Part shown: one piece after another, positions 1 through 8,263 of the stretch
How the letters are laid out: every line of letters begins with the position of its first letter
How positions within the stretch are numbered: position 1 is the stretch's first letter
DNA from: Syntrophaceae bacterium
Lineage (GTDB): Bacteria; Desulfobacterota; Syntrophia; Syntrophales; Smithellaceae
DNA: 64,000 nt
NCBI GenBank assembly: GCA_018436925.1
Contig: JAHDKI010000003.1
Coordinates: forward strand, 1-64,000
Reading direction: 5' to 3'
The notes under the pieces: model-generated
The model's input: the letters and a program-made list of their open reading frames with translations, nothing else
Told to the model about the DNA's origin: nothing
Databases searched by the model: none
Position numbers and translations under genes: made by a program

Positions 1-131
1 GGGCTGATTTCAAAGATCTCGCTCAGTTCCTTCACCGTTGGAGGGAAGCCCTTGGCATCGACAAAACGACATATCGCTTCGAGCGTTTTCCGCTGCAACG
101 GCGTTATCTCATCCGTCTTCGCTTTGCCCAT
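1..131 (-). CDS. lexA: LexA-like repressor, N-terminal fragment (cut by window edge)
   Basis: The first 43 codons of a LexA-type SOS repressor are visible; the rest lies left of the window. After MGKAKTDEITPLQRKTLE comes the winged-helix DNA-binding region with the family's typical GFPPTVKELSEIF stretch. The ATG at 131 follows a GGAG ribosome binding site. The dimerisation and Ser/Lys protease part cannot be checked. It is transcribed away from the recombinase cassette, and its upstream region holds a palindrome that could be its operator. Being beside a site-specific recombinase, it may be the element's own SOS-type regulator and not the chromosomal lexA. The family call is good; which copy it is remains open. 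Confidence 0.75.
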   Translation of the reverse strand, partial: MGKAKTDEITPLQRKTLEAICRFVDAKGFPPTVKELSEIFEIS

Positions 132-194
132 GGCGTCTCCATTTCTGTTGAAAGACAAAAAGGCGCAATGCGCCAGCAAACCCTAACAATATAA

Positions 195-212
195 ACCTGA
201 TGCATATCAGGT
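195..212. promoter_or_regulatory. Putative LexA-type operator palindrome
   Basis: ACCTGAT-GCAT-ATCAGGT is a perfect 7-bp inverted repeat with a 4-bp spacer, about 65 bp upstream of the lexA-like start and in the divergent region facing the recombinase cassette. A half site (ACCTGAT) recurs at 229-235. LexA proteins usually repress themselves through such palindromes, and deltaproteobacterial boxes vary in sequence, so a cognate site is plausible. The binding protein is inferred from position only. Confidence 0.5.
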
Positions 213-432
213 CAAGAAATAATTTCACACCTGATTTCCGACACTTCCACGAGCCCCTCGGTAGGTAAGGCTTGAAGAATGCCGGTTTGAAACCGGACGA
301 GCAGTTAGAAACCAGATAACCGACCAGAGGCGGAGCTGAGGCGGTTGTGGGTGCCATCGAACGCGCATCCCGACCGCCACCGTTTTCTGGCATCCACACC
401 ATCCAGTCCCCCGGTCCCACCGGAGGTGTTCG

Positions 433-675
433 ATGTTGGATGTACAGGAAATGAATGATGGGCCGGGGACGGATGACCTTGGCGAAAACGGCAAACCCGG
501 CCGCCTGTCGGGTGAGGCGAGGCTCCAGTCAGCCGCCTCTATTCTGGCCACGGCGATCCTGCGCCGAAAGGCAAAAAACGCATGTGTGGGCAATGAGTTA
601 GAGGTTTTCGAAGATTCTTCCCCTGTGCTCGGAGAAGGACTTGATTCATTGCCGGAACAGAGCATTCATTCATGA
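433..675 (+). CDS. Small protein of the recombinase cassette, unknown function
   Basis: An 80-residue protein with no motif I can name. A good GGAGG lies six bases before the ATG, and the gene has the same direction as the DUF2924 and recombinase genes, starting 34 bp before the former. The centre (about residues 30-50) has an Ala/Leu/Arg-rich helical stretch, EARLQSAASILATAILRRKA; the C terminus is acidic. Small ORFs of this kind often precede DUF2924-recombinase pairs, which supports it being real, but no function can be given. The opposite strand is also open over much of this stretch, so coding evidence rests on the ribosome binding site and gene order. Confidence 0.55.
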   Translation: MLDVQEMNDGPGTDDLGENGKPGRLSGEARLQSAASILATAILRRKAKNACVGNELEVFEDSSPVLGEGLDSLPEQSIHS

Positions 676-709
676 CAACTCGTCCGGAAACCAAAACAAG
701 GAGTTGAAA

Positions 710-1234
710 ATGAATGAGTTACAGAACGCCGCCACCGGCGGCAAGAATCAGGACCGAACCCGAAACTCGGTCCTCCGGCAGATGGCCCTGCTGCAATCCA
801 TGTCCCTGGAGCAGCTCCGGGAAAAATGGCTCGACCTCTACGGCGAAGAGCCGCCCCAGTACAAAAAGCAATTCCTCATCAAGCGGCTGGCCTATCGCAT
901 CCAGGAGCTTTTCTACGGCGGGCTGTCCGAGCAGGCCAAGGTCCATCTCCAGCAGGCCGCCAAGGAGGACCCGGTAGCCACTGTCAATCGACGCATCCCA
1001 GAAGAACGGAAATCGAACGAGGCGCTCCTGCCCGGGACCAGACTGGTGCGGGTCTGGAACGACCGGCGCTATGAGGTGATCGTCCTTGCCGATGGCTACG
1101 AGTTCGAAGGTCGCACCTTCCGGTCGCTCAGCGCGGTGGCCAGGGAGATCACCGGGACGCGCTGGAACGGCAAGGTCTTTTTCGGGCTGAAGAAGGTTTA
1201 CGGCAGAAAAGCCGAGGGAGGTTCGGATGCTTGA
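710..1234 (+). CDS. DUF2924 domain protein
   Basis: A 174-residue protein of the DUF2924 family, which accompanies large serine recombinases in phage-like and mobile elements. Seen: an N-terminal helical part (LRQMALLQSMSLEQLREKW, about residues 20-38), the conserved LIKRLAYRIQEL segment, and a C-terminal basic domain with GTRLVRVW and YEFEGRTFRSLSAVAREITG, which resembles a small DNA-binding fold. The start at 710 has AAGGAG at 698-703; a longer frame from 641 lacks a ribosome binding site. The 3' end overlaps the recombinase start by 8 bp, so translation is probably coupled. The molecular role is unknown; an accessory factor for recombination is an inference from linkage. Confidence 0.85.
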   Translation: MNELQNAATGGKNQDRTRNSVLRQMALLQSMSLEQLREKWLDLYGEEPPQYKKQFLIKRLAYRIQELFYGGLSEQAKVHLQQAAKEDPVATVNRRIPEERKSNEALLPGTRLVRVWNDRRYEVIVLADGYEFEGRTFRSLSAVAREITGTRWNGKVFFGLKKVYGRKAEGGSDA

Positions 1235-2813
1235 TAACAGCAATGTCGCGCCGGGCAAGAACAAGACCCTGCGCTGTGCCATCTACACCCGCAAGAGCCA
1301 CGAGGAAGGTCTCGAACAGGAGTTCAACTCGTTGGATGCCCAACGGGAGTCGGCGGAACACTATATCGAGAGCCAACGGATGCGGGGCTGGACGGCCCTG
1401 CCGGATCGCTACGACGATGGTGGTTTCTCGGGTGGGAACATGGAGCGCCCGGGGCTGCGCCGCCTGCTGGCGGACATCGACGCCGGGAAGATTGACGTGA
1501 TCGTGGTCTACAAGGTCGACCGGCTGTCCCGCTCGCTGCTGGACTTCATGAAGATGATCGACCTCTTCAACGAAAAGGGCGTCAGCTTCGTTTCGGTCAC
1601 TCAGCACTTCAGTACGACCGACCCTACCGGCCGAATGTTTCTCGGCATCCTGATCACCTTCGCCCAGTACGAGCGGGAGGTCATCGCCGAGCGCATCCGG
1701 GACAAGGTGGCGGCCGCCAAGCGCCGGGGGAAATACTGCGGCGGCGTACCCATTCTCGGATACGACGTCGACCGGGAGAACAAGAAGCTGCTGGTCAATC
1801 CTGATGAAGCCAGAACGGTGCAGTACATCTTCCGCCGCTTCATCCAGATCGGATCGGCCAAGAAACTGGGCCAGGAGCTGAACGAACAGGGATATCGCAC
1901 CAAGGCCTGGACCACCAAGAAAGGCAAAGTGCGCGAGGGCTCAGAATGGAATACAGGCCACATCTACCGGCTGCTGAACAACCGGATCTATATCGGCGAG
2001 ATCGCCCACAAGGATCGCAGTTACCCCGGTGAGCAGGATGGGATCATCGACCGGGCGACCTGGGACAAGGTTCAGGCCATCCTGGAGGACAACAAACCGG
2101 TCAAGGTATCGATGGCCAGAACCAAAATGGTCGCCCCGCTGAAGGGCGTCATCCGCTGCGGCCACTGCGGATGCTCGATGGGACCGACCTACGCCCGCAA
2201 GAACGGCCGCCACTACACCTATTACATCTGTCAGAAGGACAGCAAGCGGACCGTGAGCCGGTGCCCCCTCAAACGGATTCCCGCCGGGGACATCGAGCAG
2301 GCGGTAATCGAGCAATTGAGCGCGGTGTTCCGCACGCCGACACTGGTAGCCAAAACCTACTTCGCGGCCCGGGACATAGAGCAGGCGGAGCGGGAGCGGC
2401 TGTTCAAGCAGAAAGCCCAACTCGAGATGGAGCTGTCGCAGGCGCGGGAGCAGGCACTCGAACTGATGAAACCTGGCAGCGATCATCCGGGCAAGGCCGA
2501 GATGCTGACGACGGTCAACCGCCAGGCAGTCGAGCTCTCGAAACAACTGACCCATGTGAGCGAGCGCTGCAGAGCTTACCAGGGGAACAGCATCACGGAA
2601 CAGGATGTGTCGGAGGCCTTCCAGAATGTCGAGGGCTTCTGGGAAGACCTTTTCCCGGTGGAGCGGAATCGCCTCATCCGCCTCCTGGTGGACAAGGTGG
2701 AGATCCGCGAGACCGGAATCGATATGGAGCTGCGCACCAACGGGCTGACAACACTCATCGCCGAGCTGGCTGGTCTGGCATGCGAAGTCACCGAACGGAG
2801 GGTAAGCCGATGA
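1227..2813 (+). CDS. Large serine recombinase (resolvase/integrase)
   Basis: A 528-residue site-specific recombinase that would cut and join DNA through a serine-DNA intermediate. The N-terminal resolvase domain (about 15-165) has the nucleophile Ser24 in AIYTRKS and the conserved VVYKVDRLSRS and GRMFLGILITFAQYERE stretches. The Recombinase domain follows (about 180-290), then a zinc ribbon with CGHCGCSMG and a later CPLK cysteine, and a coiled-coil tail. Length and domain order fit phage-type large serine integrases. GGAGG precedes the ATG. It overlaps DUF2924 upstream by 8 bp and the HTH gene downstream by 4 bp (ATGA). All visible catalytic landmarks are intact, so it may be active. Confidence 0.93.
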   Translation: MLDNSNVAPGKNKTLRCAIYTRKSHEEGLEQEFNSLDAQRESAEHYIESQRMRGWTALPDRYDDGGFSGGNMERPGLRRLLADIDAGKIDVIVVYKVDRLSRSLLDFMKMIDLFNEKGVSFVSVTQHFSTTDPTGRMFLGILITFAQYEREVIAERIRDKVAAAKRRGKYCGGVPILGYDVDRENKKLLVNPDEARTVQYIFRRFIQIGSAKKLGQELNEQGYRTKAWTTKKGKVREGSEWNTGHIYRLLNNRIYIGEIAHKDRSYPGEQDGIIDRATWDKVQAILEDNKPVKVSMARTKMVAPLKGVIRCGHCGCSMGPTYARKNGRHYTYYICQKDSKRTVSRCPLKRIPAGDIEQAVIEQLSAVFRTPTLVAKTYFAARDIEQAERERLFKQKAQLEMELSQAREQALELMKPGSDHPGKAEMLTTVNRQAVELSKQLTHVSERCRAYQGNSITEQDVSEAFQNVEGFWEDLFPVERNRLIRLLVDKVEIRETGIDMELRTNGLTTLIAELAGLACEVTERRVSR

Positions 2814-3232
2814 AAATGAAGCCGACCATTACCGTAGCCGACAACGGCAACCTGCAGATCCACATCCCGATGCTGATCCGGCGCATGCGCGGCCGCAAGA
2901 CGGTCATCGCTCCCCAGGCCCTGGATGGAGATATCCCCGGGGCGCAGGAGCCGGTACAGTCCGCCGTCCTCCAGGCTCTGGCAAGGGCCTTTTCCTGGGC
3001 CGACATCCTCGAATCCGGCCAGATCAAGTCCATCAGCGAGCTTGCCCGTACCCTCGACGTCGATGGCTCGTATGTGGCCCGCATCCTCAAGCTGACGACT
3101 CTGGCCCCCGACATCGTCGAAGCCCTGATCAACGGTGAGGAACCCAACGGGCTCTCGCTGGCCAAGCTGACCCAGACCTTTCCCGAGGACTGGGCCGAGC
3201 AGCGCCGCCAGTTCGGCTTCACCACCGACTGA
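2810..3232 (+). CDS. HTH protein of the recombinase cassette
   Basis: A 140-residue protein starting at the ATGA overlap with the recombinase stop. After a basic N terminus (RRMRGRKTVIAP), residues about 50-95 form a helix-turn-helix resembling the ParB/KorB type: SISELARTLDVDGSYVARILKLTTLAPDIV (quoted here in parts: SISELARTLDVD, SYVARILKLTTL, APDIVEALI). The end, FPEDWAEQRRQFGF, is typical of small proteins found right after serine recombinases. It may regulate the element or act as a directionality factor; both are inference from linkage. A hairpin terminator follows within 30 bp, closing the cassette. Confidence 0.75.
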   Translation: MKMKPTITVADNGNLQIHIPMLIRRMRGRKTVIAPQALDGDIPGAQEPVQSAVLQALARAFSWADILESGQIKSISELARTLDVDGSYVARILKLTTLAPDIVEALINGEEPNGLSLAKLTQTFPEDWAEQRRQFGFTTD

Positions 3233-3258
3233 CGACCGGACCGGAGACCACCCCAGAG

Positions 3259-3284
3259 AGCCGACCATCAGCGTCGGCTTTTCT
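3259..3284 (+). terminator. Rho-independent terminator of the recombinase cassette
   Basis: A 7-bp stem AGCCGAC/GTCGGCT (3259-3265 with 3273-3279) and a 7-base loop are followed by TTTTCT. It lies 27 bp after the HTH gene stop in the right orientation. Confidence 0.7.
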
Positions 3285-3586
3285 ACTTTGGGGTCAGGAA
3301 ACCGGAGTTGACCACACTTCTTTTCACGGCCGATGCAGGTGATTTCGAAAAAAACGTCCGGTTGCGGCGTCGAACGATGACCTAAGACAACCGCCCAAAA
3401 TGGCAATCAGCCGCAAACCCATATCAATCAAGGATGTAGATTTCCGGACGAGCTTCGGACTTGGTCCGGAGAAAACAGAGAATCAGGGGCCAAACAGAGA
3501 AAGAAAGGCTCGAGGATGGGGAGAATCGATGGTGCGGAGAGGTGCTTCGGAAAGATGTGAAACGGGCGCAAACCCTTTAGAAACAA
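3285..3586. other. Gene-free stretch between mobile element and ssrA
   Basis: No convincing gene is seen. The open frame that runs from 3400 through ssrA to 3816 is the well-known artefact of reading antisense to tmRNA. The stretch probably holds the right end of the mobile element. Imperfect copies of CCGGAGAnnnnCCCCAGAGAG lie just outside it, at 3241-3260 and 3610-3630, and could be related to the integration site. Confidence 0.5.
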
Positions 3587-3588
3587 GG

Positions 3589-3638
3589 GGAAAAAGAAAA
3601 CCCGTCACCCCGGAGAATGACCCCAGAGAGACGGGTTT
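3589..3638 (-). terminator. Terminator of ssrA
   Basis: On the reverse strand a 9-bp stem AAACCCGTC/GACGGGTTT (3630-3638 with 3598-3606) encloses a GC-rich loop and ends in TTTTCTTTTT. It begins 13 bp after the tmRNA 3' end. Confidence 0.75.
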
Positions 3639-3650
3639 GTCTTTTCTAAA

Positions 3651-4000
3651 TGGTGGAGGCGGCGGGAATCGAACCCGCGTCCGAAAACCTTCCGCTGCAG
3701 TTTCTACGTGTGTAGCCCTTGATTTGAATTCACGCCGGTTTGCTCCCTCAGGCCGGATCGCACCGCGCTATCCTGTAGAAATTCGCCGCCCTACCCCAGG
3801 AATGAAGATTGGCTAGCCTGTCTGAATGACGTTCCGGTACGGCCGGCAGGCGAGCCGAGCGAAACGTTAGCCGACTAAGCGGCTAATGCGTAATCGTAGT
3901 TGTCTGCGATTATATGTTTCCTACCTTTTTAACGAGGCCTGTAGGAACCTCGACACGCTGCTACAACTTCAAATGTCCCCGTCGAAACCAGTGCGCCCCC
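3651..4000 (-). ncRNA. ssrA: Transfer-messenger RNA (tmRNA)
   Basis: A 350-base one-piece tmRNA that rescues stalled ribosomes together with SmpB. The 3' end (low coordinates) carries an encoded CCA, the T arm GCGGG-TTCGATT-CCCGC and the acceptor strand CGCCTCC. The 5' end at 4000 has the matching GGGGGCG, including the G3-U70 pair needed for alanylation. The tag frame runs from the resume codon GCA at 3907 to TAG at 3875 and encodes ADNYDYALAA, ending in the usual protease-recognised LAA. smpB lies 0.7 kb away in the same direction. The mobile element to the left ends close to its 3' end, a common integration neighbourhood, but ssrA itself is intact. Confidence 0.97.
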
Positions 4001-4020
4001 TTTCTTTAAAATACGGCTTT

Positions 4021-4049
4021 AATATAATGACCAAACGGGAGTTTGTCAA
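4021..4049 (-). promoter_or_regulatory. Sigma-70 promoter of ssrA
   Basis: On the reverse strand a perfect TTGACA (4044-4049), a 17-base spacer and TATATT (4021-4026) end 20 bases before the mature tmRNA 5' end. This leaves room for a short leader removed by RNase P. Confidence 0.8.
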
Positions 4050-4078
4050 AGAAAACCCTTTTGCGGAAGAAGGGCCTT

Positions 4079-4579
4079 TCAGCAAAAGTCTTTTCCTTCA
4101 TGTTTGGCCTTTTCTTTTTTCTTCTCCGCCAGGCGCATCTGGCGGCGCTCAGCCGCCTCCTGGTTTCTGTGCTTCTCTTGCTCTGTTTCGACAATCAGAG
4201 GTGGCAAAAGCATCGGCCGTTTGTTGGCGTCAAGGGCGACAAAAGTCAGATAGGCCGAGCCGGTGTGTCTTTTTTCGCCGGTGATCGGGTTTTCCGCCTC
4301 GACCCGGACGCCCACCTCCATGGACTTTTTCCCGACATAGTTGACGGAGGCTTTCAAAATCAGTAAATCTCCCACATAGACCGGGTGATGAAAATCCATC
4401 CGGTCTATCGAAGCGGTGACCACATGCCCCCTGGCATGCCGGGTGGCCGCCACGCCGCAAGCCGTGTCGATGAGTTTCATGATATCGCCGCCGTGCACAT
4501 TGCCCGCCGGATTGGCGTTTTCCGGATTCATGACCTGCCCCATAATCACCCGGCTTTCAGAAATTTTTTTGCCTTCCAT
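4079..4579 (-). CDS. Acyl-CoA thioesterase, hotdog fold
   Basis: A 166-residue cytosolic thioesterase that would hydrolyse acyl-CoA to free acid and CoA. The hotdog core covers residues about 8-125. Landmarks are NPAGNVHGGDIMKLIDTACG, in which the family's catalytic acidic residue lies, then VTASIDRMDFHHPVYVGD and EAENPITGEKRHTGSAYLTFVA (given in two pieces: EAENPITGEKRH and TGSAYLTFVA). This places it in the YciA/BFIT-like group. The C terminus (126-166) is a highly charged Lys/Glu helix not needed by the core fold. The substrate chain length cannot be read. It lies between smpB and ssrA in the same direction; a link to ribosome rescue is not suggested. Confidence 0.88.
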   Translation of the reverse strand: MEGKKISESRVIMGQVMNPENANPAGNVHGGDIMKLIDTACGVAATRHARGHVVTASIDRMDFHHPVYVGDLLILKASVNYVGKKSMEVGVRVEAENPITGEKRHTGSAYLTFVALDANKRPMLLPPLIVETEQEKHRNQEAAERRQMRLAEKKKEKAKHEGKDFC

Positions 4580-4628
4580 TGTCCACCTCTTTATCCTTGC
4601 ACACCAACCGACCTCTGCCCTCTGCCCC

Positions 4629-4664
4629 CTGATCTCTGATCTCTGACCTCTGATCTCTGACCTC
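4629..4664. repeat. 14-bp tandem repeat
   Basis: The unit TGATCTCTGACCTC occurs twice without mismatch at 4637-4650 and 4651-4664, preceded by a partial copy. It fills much of the gap between smpB and the thioesterase gene. No function is evident; slippage-prone simple repeat. Confidence 0.8.
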
Positions 4665-4676
4665 TTGCCTTATCCC

Positions 4677-5153
4677 TCACACCTTGATCCGCTTGGATTT
4701 GAAATCCCTCTCAATGGATCGGCGCTCTTCGCGCTGTTTGATGTCCTGGCGACGGTCATGAATTTTTTTGCCCCTGCCCACACCGAGTTCCACCTTGACC
4801 ATCCCGTTTTTAAAATAAAGGCGGGTCGGAATAAGCGACAGCCCCTTTTCCCGGGTTTTGCCATACAGTCTTCGGATTTCGCGTTTGTGCAGCAGCAGTT
4901 TACGCGAGCGGGTCGGCTCGTGGTTGGAGCGGTTGCCGTGGTCATAGTGACTGATGTGCAGATCTTTGAGGTACACTTCCCCGTCTTTGACCATGGCATA
5001 GCTGTCGGACAGGTTGGCCTTTCCGGCCCGCAGCGCTTTCACTTCGGTGCCGGATAGCACCATGCCCGCTTCGTAGGTGTCGTCAATGTCGTAGTTTACC
5101 CGCGCGAATTTGTTGGTCGCGATCAGTTTGTGTCCGGTTTTTTCTTTCGTCAT
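4677..5153 (-). CDS. smpB: SsrA-binding protein SmpB
   Basis: A 158-residue tmRNA-binding protein required for trans-translation. It brings alanyl-tmRNA to the ribosome and its tail mimics an anticodon stem. The OB-fold body shows the family signatures [40 protein letters not shown] and [22 protein letters not shown] (the last quoted as [12 protein letters not shown] and [10 protein letters not shown]). The C-terminal basic tail [20 protein letters not shown] is intact. Length is normal. The gene is in the same direction as ssrA with one thioesterase gene and a small tandem repeat between them. Confidence 0.97.
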   Translation of the reverse strand: MTKEKTGHKLIATNKFARVNYDIDDTYEAGMVLSGTEVKALRAGKANLSDSYAMVKDGEVYLKDLHISHYDHGNRSNHEPTRSRKLLLHKREIRRLYGKTREKGLSLIPTRLYFKNGMVKVELGVGRGKKIHDRRQDIKQREERRSIERDFKSKRIKV

Positions 5154-5184
5154 GGCGTGATTTTACCTGAAATATAAATGAAAG

Positions 5185-5955
5185 CTATGATTTTTTCGGC
5201 TTCGGCAGCAGATAGTCCGGTTTGACGTGGCTCATCGCCGCGAAGATGTTGTGGCGTATGTCGGGGTTCTCCCGTTCAAGGTCGTTGAGAAGCTTTTTGA
5301 TGTAGATTCGTTTTGAACTTTCGCTGGTGGGACAGAGATTTTTGAAAACCGGAAATTGTCTCTCCCGGCTGTATTTTTTGACCAGTTCTTCTTTCACATA
5401 CGCCAGCGGCCGGATAATGTGCAGTTTGCCGCCGAAGATGCTTTGATTGGGCGACATGGTGCTGATTTCGCGGCCGTAAAACAGGTTGATAAGCAGCGTT
5501 TCAATGATGTCGTCGCGGTGATGCGCAAAGGCGATTTTGTTGCACCCTTTTTGCTCGGCCATTTCAAAGATCCGACGCCGCCGAAGACGCGAGCATAAAA
5601 AGCAGGGGTTTTTCCGGTTGACTTCGCTGTGGGCAAGCGGGCCGATATCCGTTTTCTCAATCACGTAATCATAACCACGCTCGCCGAAGTAGCGCGCCAT
5701 TTCCTTCGCGGCGGTCTCATCGGGATCGAAACCCATGTCAATATGCACGGCGACGAAGGAAAACGAGGGAACAAAGACCATGTGGGAATCCAGAAGATCC
5801 AGAAGGGCGAAGCTGTCCGCCCCGCCGGAAACGCCGACAAGCAGGCGGTCTCCCTTGTCAATCATGCCGAAGTCGCAGCAGGCGCGCTCCAGCCACTTTT
5901 TGACGTGCAAAAAGAGTTTGGTGTTTTTTCCAGGTTTTGAGTTGTTGCCGTCCAC
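5185..5955 (-). CDS. ttcA: TtcA-like tRNA 2-thiocytidine synthetase
   Basis: An ATP-pyrophosphatase of the TtcA family, which thiolates cytidine 32 in tRNA using an iron-sulfur cluster. Visible are the PP-loop SGGADS, the CFLCSRLRRRRIF cysteine pair, AFAHHRDDIIETLL, and a third cysteine in NLCPTSESS. These correspond to the three cluster ligands of E. coli TtcA. Start choice: GTG at 5955 gives the usual roughly 30 residues before CDFGMIDKGDRLL. A TTG at 6027 would extend the frame by 24 residues without homology to the family. The neighbour eno is divergent. Specificity for C32 rather than another thiolated base is inferred from family similarity. Confidence 0.85.
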   Translation of the reverse strand: MDGNNSKPGKNTKLFLHVKKWLERACCDFGMIDKGDRLLVGVSGGADSFALLDLLDSHMVFVPSFSFVAVHIDMGFDPDETAAKEMARYFGERGYDYVIEKTDIGPLAHSEVNRKNPCFLCSRLRRRRIFEMAEQKGCNKIAFAHHRDDIIETLLINLFYGREISTMSPNQSIFGGKLHIIRPLAYVKEELVKKYSRERQFPVFKNLCPTSESSKRIYIKKLLNDLERENPDIRHNIFAAMSHVKPDYLLPKPKKS

Positions 5956-6045
5956 GTTTCTAGATTTCCCGCTCTGAAATGCGCCTATTCTATACGGACT
6001 TGTATCCGACTTTGGCCCATTGGGCAAGCCTCTTTGAATATCGCC

Positions 6046-6073
6046 TTGAAATCGGAACAGGTCTTTGTTATAG
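6046..6073 (+). promoter_or_regulatory. Putative sigma-70 promoter of eno
   Basis: TTGAAA (6046-6051), a 16-base spacer and TTATAG (6068-6073) lie about 45 bp before the enolase start, in the gap separating it from the divergent ttcA. Confidence 0.55.
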
Positions 6074-7432
<1,359 letters not shown>

Positions 7433-7456
7433 CCCTAAGAAATTTCAGCACTCTCA

Positions 7457-7500
7457 AACGCCGCGCTTTCCCGATCCGGAAGGCGCGGCGTTCTTTTTTT
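7457..7500 (+). terminator. Rho-independent terminator of eno
   Basis: A 10-bp GC-rich stem AACGCCGCGC/GCGCGGCGTT (7457-7466 with 7483-7492) is followed by a run of T, 25 bp after the eno stop. Confidence 0.9.
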
Positions 7501-7593
7501 GAGCCGTCCTGCGGGAAAACGACTTTTTGTGCCGGATGTCACAGATGGAAACGCTTCTTTTGCCTATAGTCATTTCAAAGAGGAAATCGTGTT

Positions 7594-8247
7594 ATGACAA
7601 AGACGCAAGCTTATATCTTCCGAACATCTCTTACGGCCCTGGGGGTGTTTTTCATCGTGTTTTCGGCCTTCTGCCCAGCCGAGGGTGCCGATGCGCGGTC
7701 GGCTTATTCTTCGTTGGGCGCGGGCATGTCCAACCCACATCGGTCTATTTGGAAGATGACGGCGCACGCCTCGGTTTCTCTTTTTGAGAACATCAGTAAA
7801 TCCGATTACTTCATGCCTTTCTGGCGACGGAAAGTCACCGCGGGCGATCTGTATCGCATCATGCTGCCGGGACTGAGCCGCCCCGTGGACTGGAACGGAC
7901 GGTTGGAGATCACGGCCCTTTCCACCCGCGCTGATTCGCGGGTTAACCAAAGAGAAAGGGAGCTGCCCTCCGCGTCGATTCCGGCCGTCAATCCCGCATC
8001 GGCCGGACCGCTGGCCGCCGCCAACGAGGAAGAACGACCTATTTTTGTCCCCGCCAGCCATAAGCAGTATTACGGCAGCCTGATTTCGCTGTCCGTGCCG
8101 GTTTTTGAAACCGCCTCCGTCTGCGTCAAACCGACTGTGTCCTACTCATTTGCTCCGGACGACGCCGCCAGGCGGGCGATTCAGAAACGCGGACTCTCAC
8201 CGGATTCTTTTGTTTATGGCGGCCTTCACGTTTTTTTCAGCTTCTGA
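7594..8247 (+). CDS. Exported protein of unknown function
   Basis: A 217-residue protein with a clear signal peptide: basic start, hydrophobic SLTALGVFFIVFSAF, and likely cleavage after AEGA near residue 32. I recognise no family. The mature part has alternating short hydrophobic and polar segments, a Pro/Ala-rich linker around 125-150 and an ending FVYGGLHVFFSF. A C-terminal phenylalanine after an amphipathic strand is the pattern of outer-membrane barrel proteins, but too few strands can be counted to claim a barrel. AGAGGAAA precedes the ATG. It stands alone, convergent with plsB, 17 bp between the stops. Confidence 0.7.
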   Translation: MTKTQAYIFRTSLTALGVFFIVFSAFCPAEGADARSAYSSLGAGMSNPHRSIWKMTAHASVSLFENISKSDYFMPFWRRKVTAGDLYRIMLPGLSRPVDWNGRLEITALSTRADSRVNQRERELPSASIPAVNPASAGPLAAANEEERPIFVPASHKQYYGSLISLSVPVFETASVCVKPTVSYSFAPDDAARRAIQKRGLSPDSFVYGGLHVFFSF

Positions 8248-8263
8248 AGAAAAAAACCGGAGT

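Noticed and set aside
3400-3816. 138-codon forward frame across ssrA
   Set aside because: It reads antisense to the tmRNA 3' half; the GGGGNRTRVRKPSAA-like product is a known artefact of tRNA-like domains.
3886-4284. 132-codon forward frame
   Set aside because: Antisense to the ssrA 5' part, its promoter and the thioesterase gene; no ribosome binding site.
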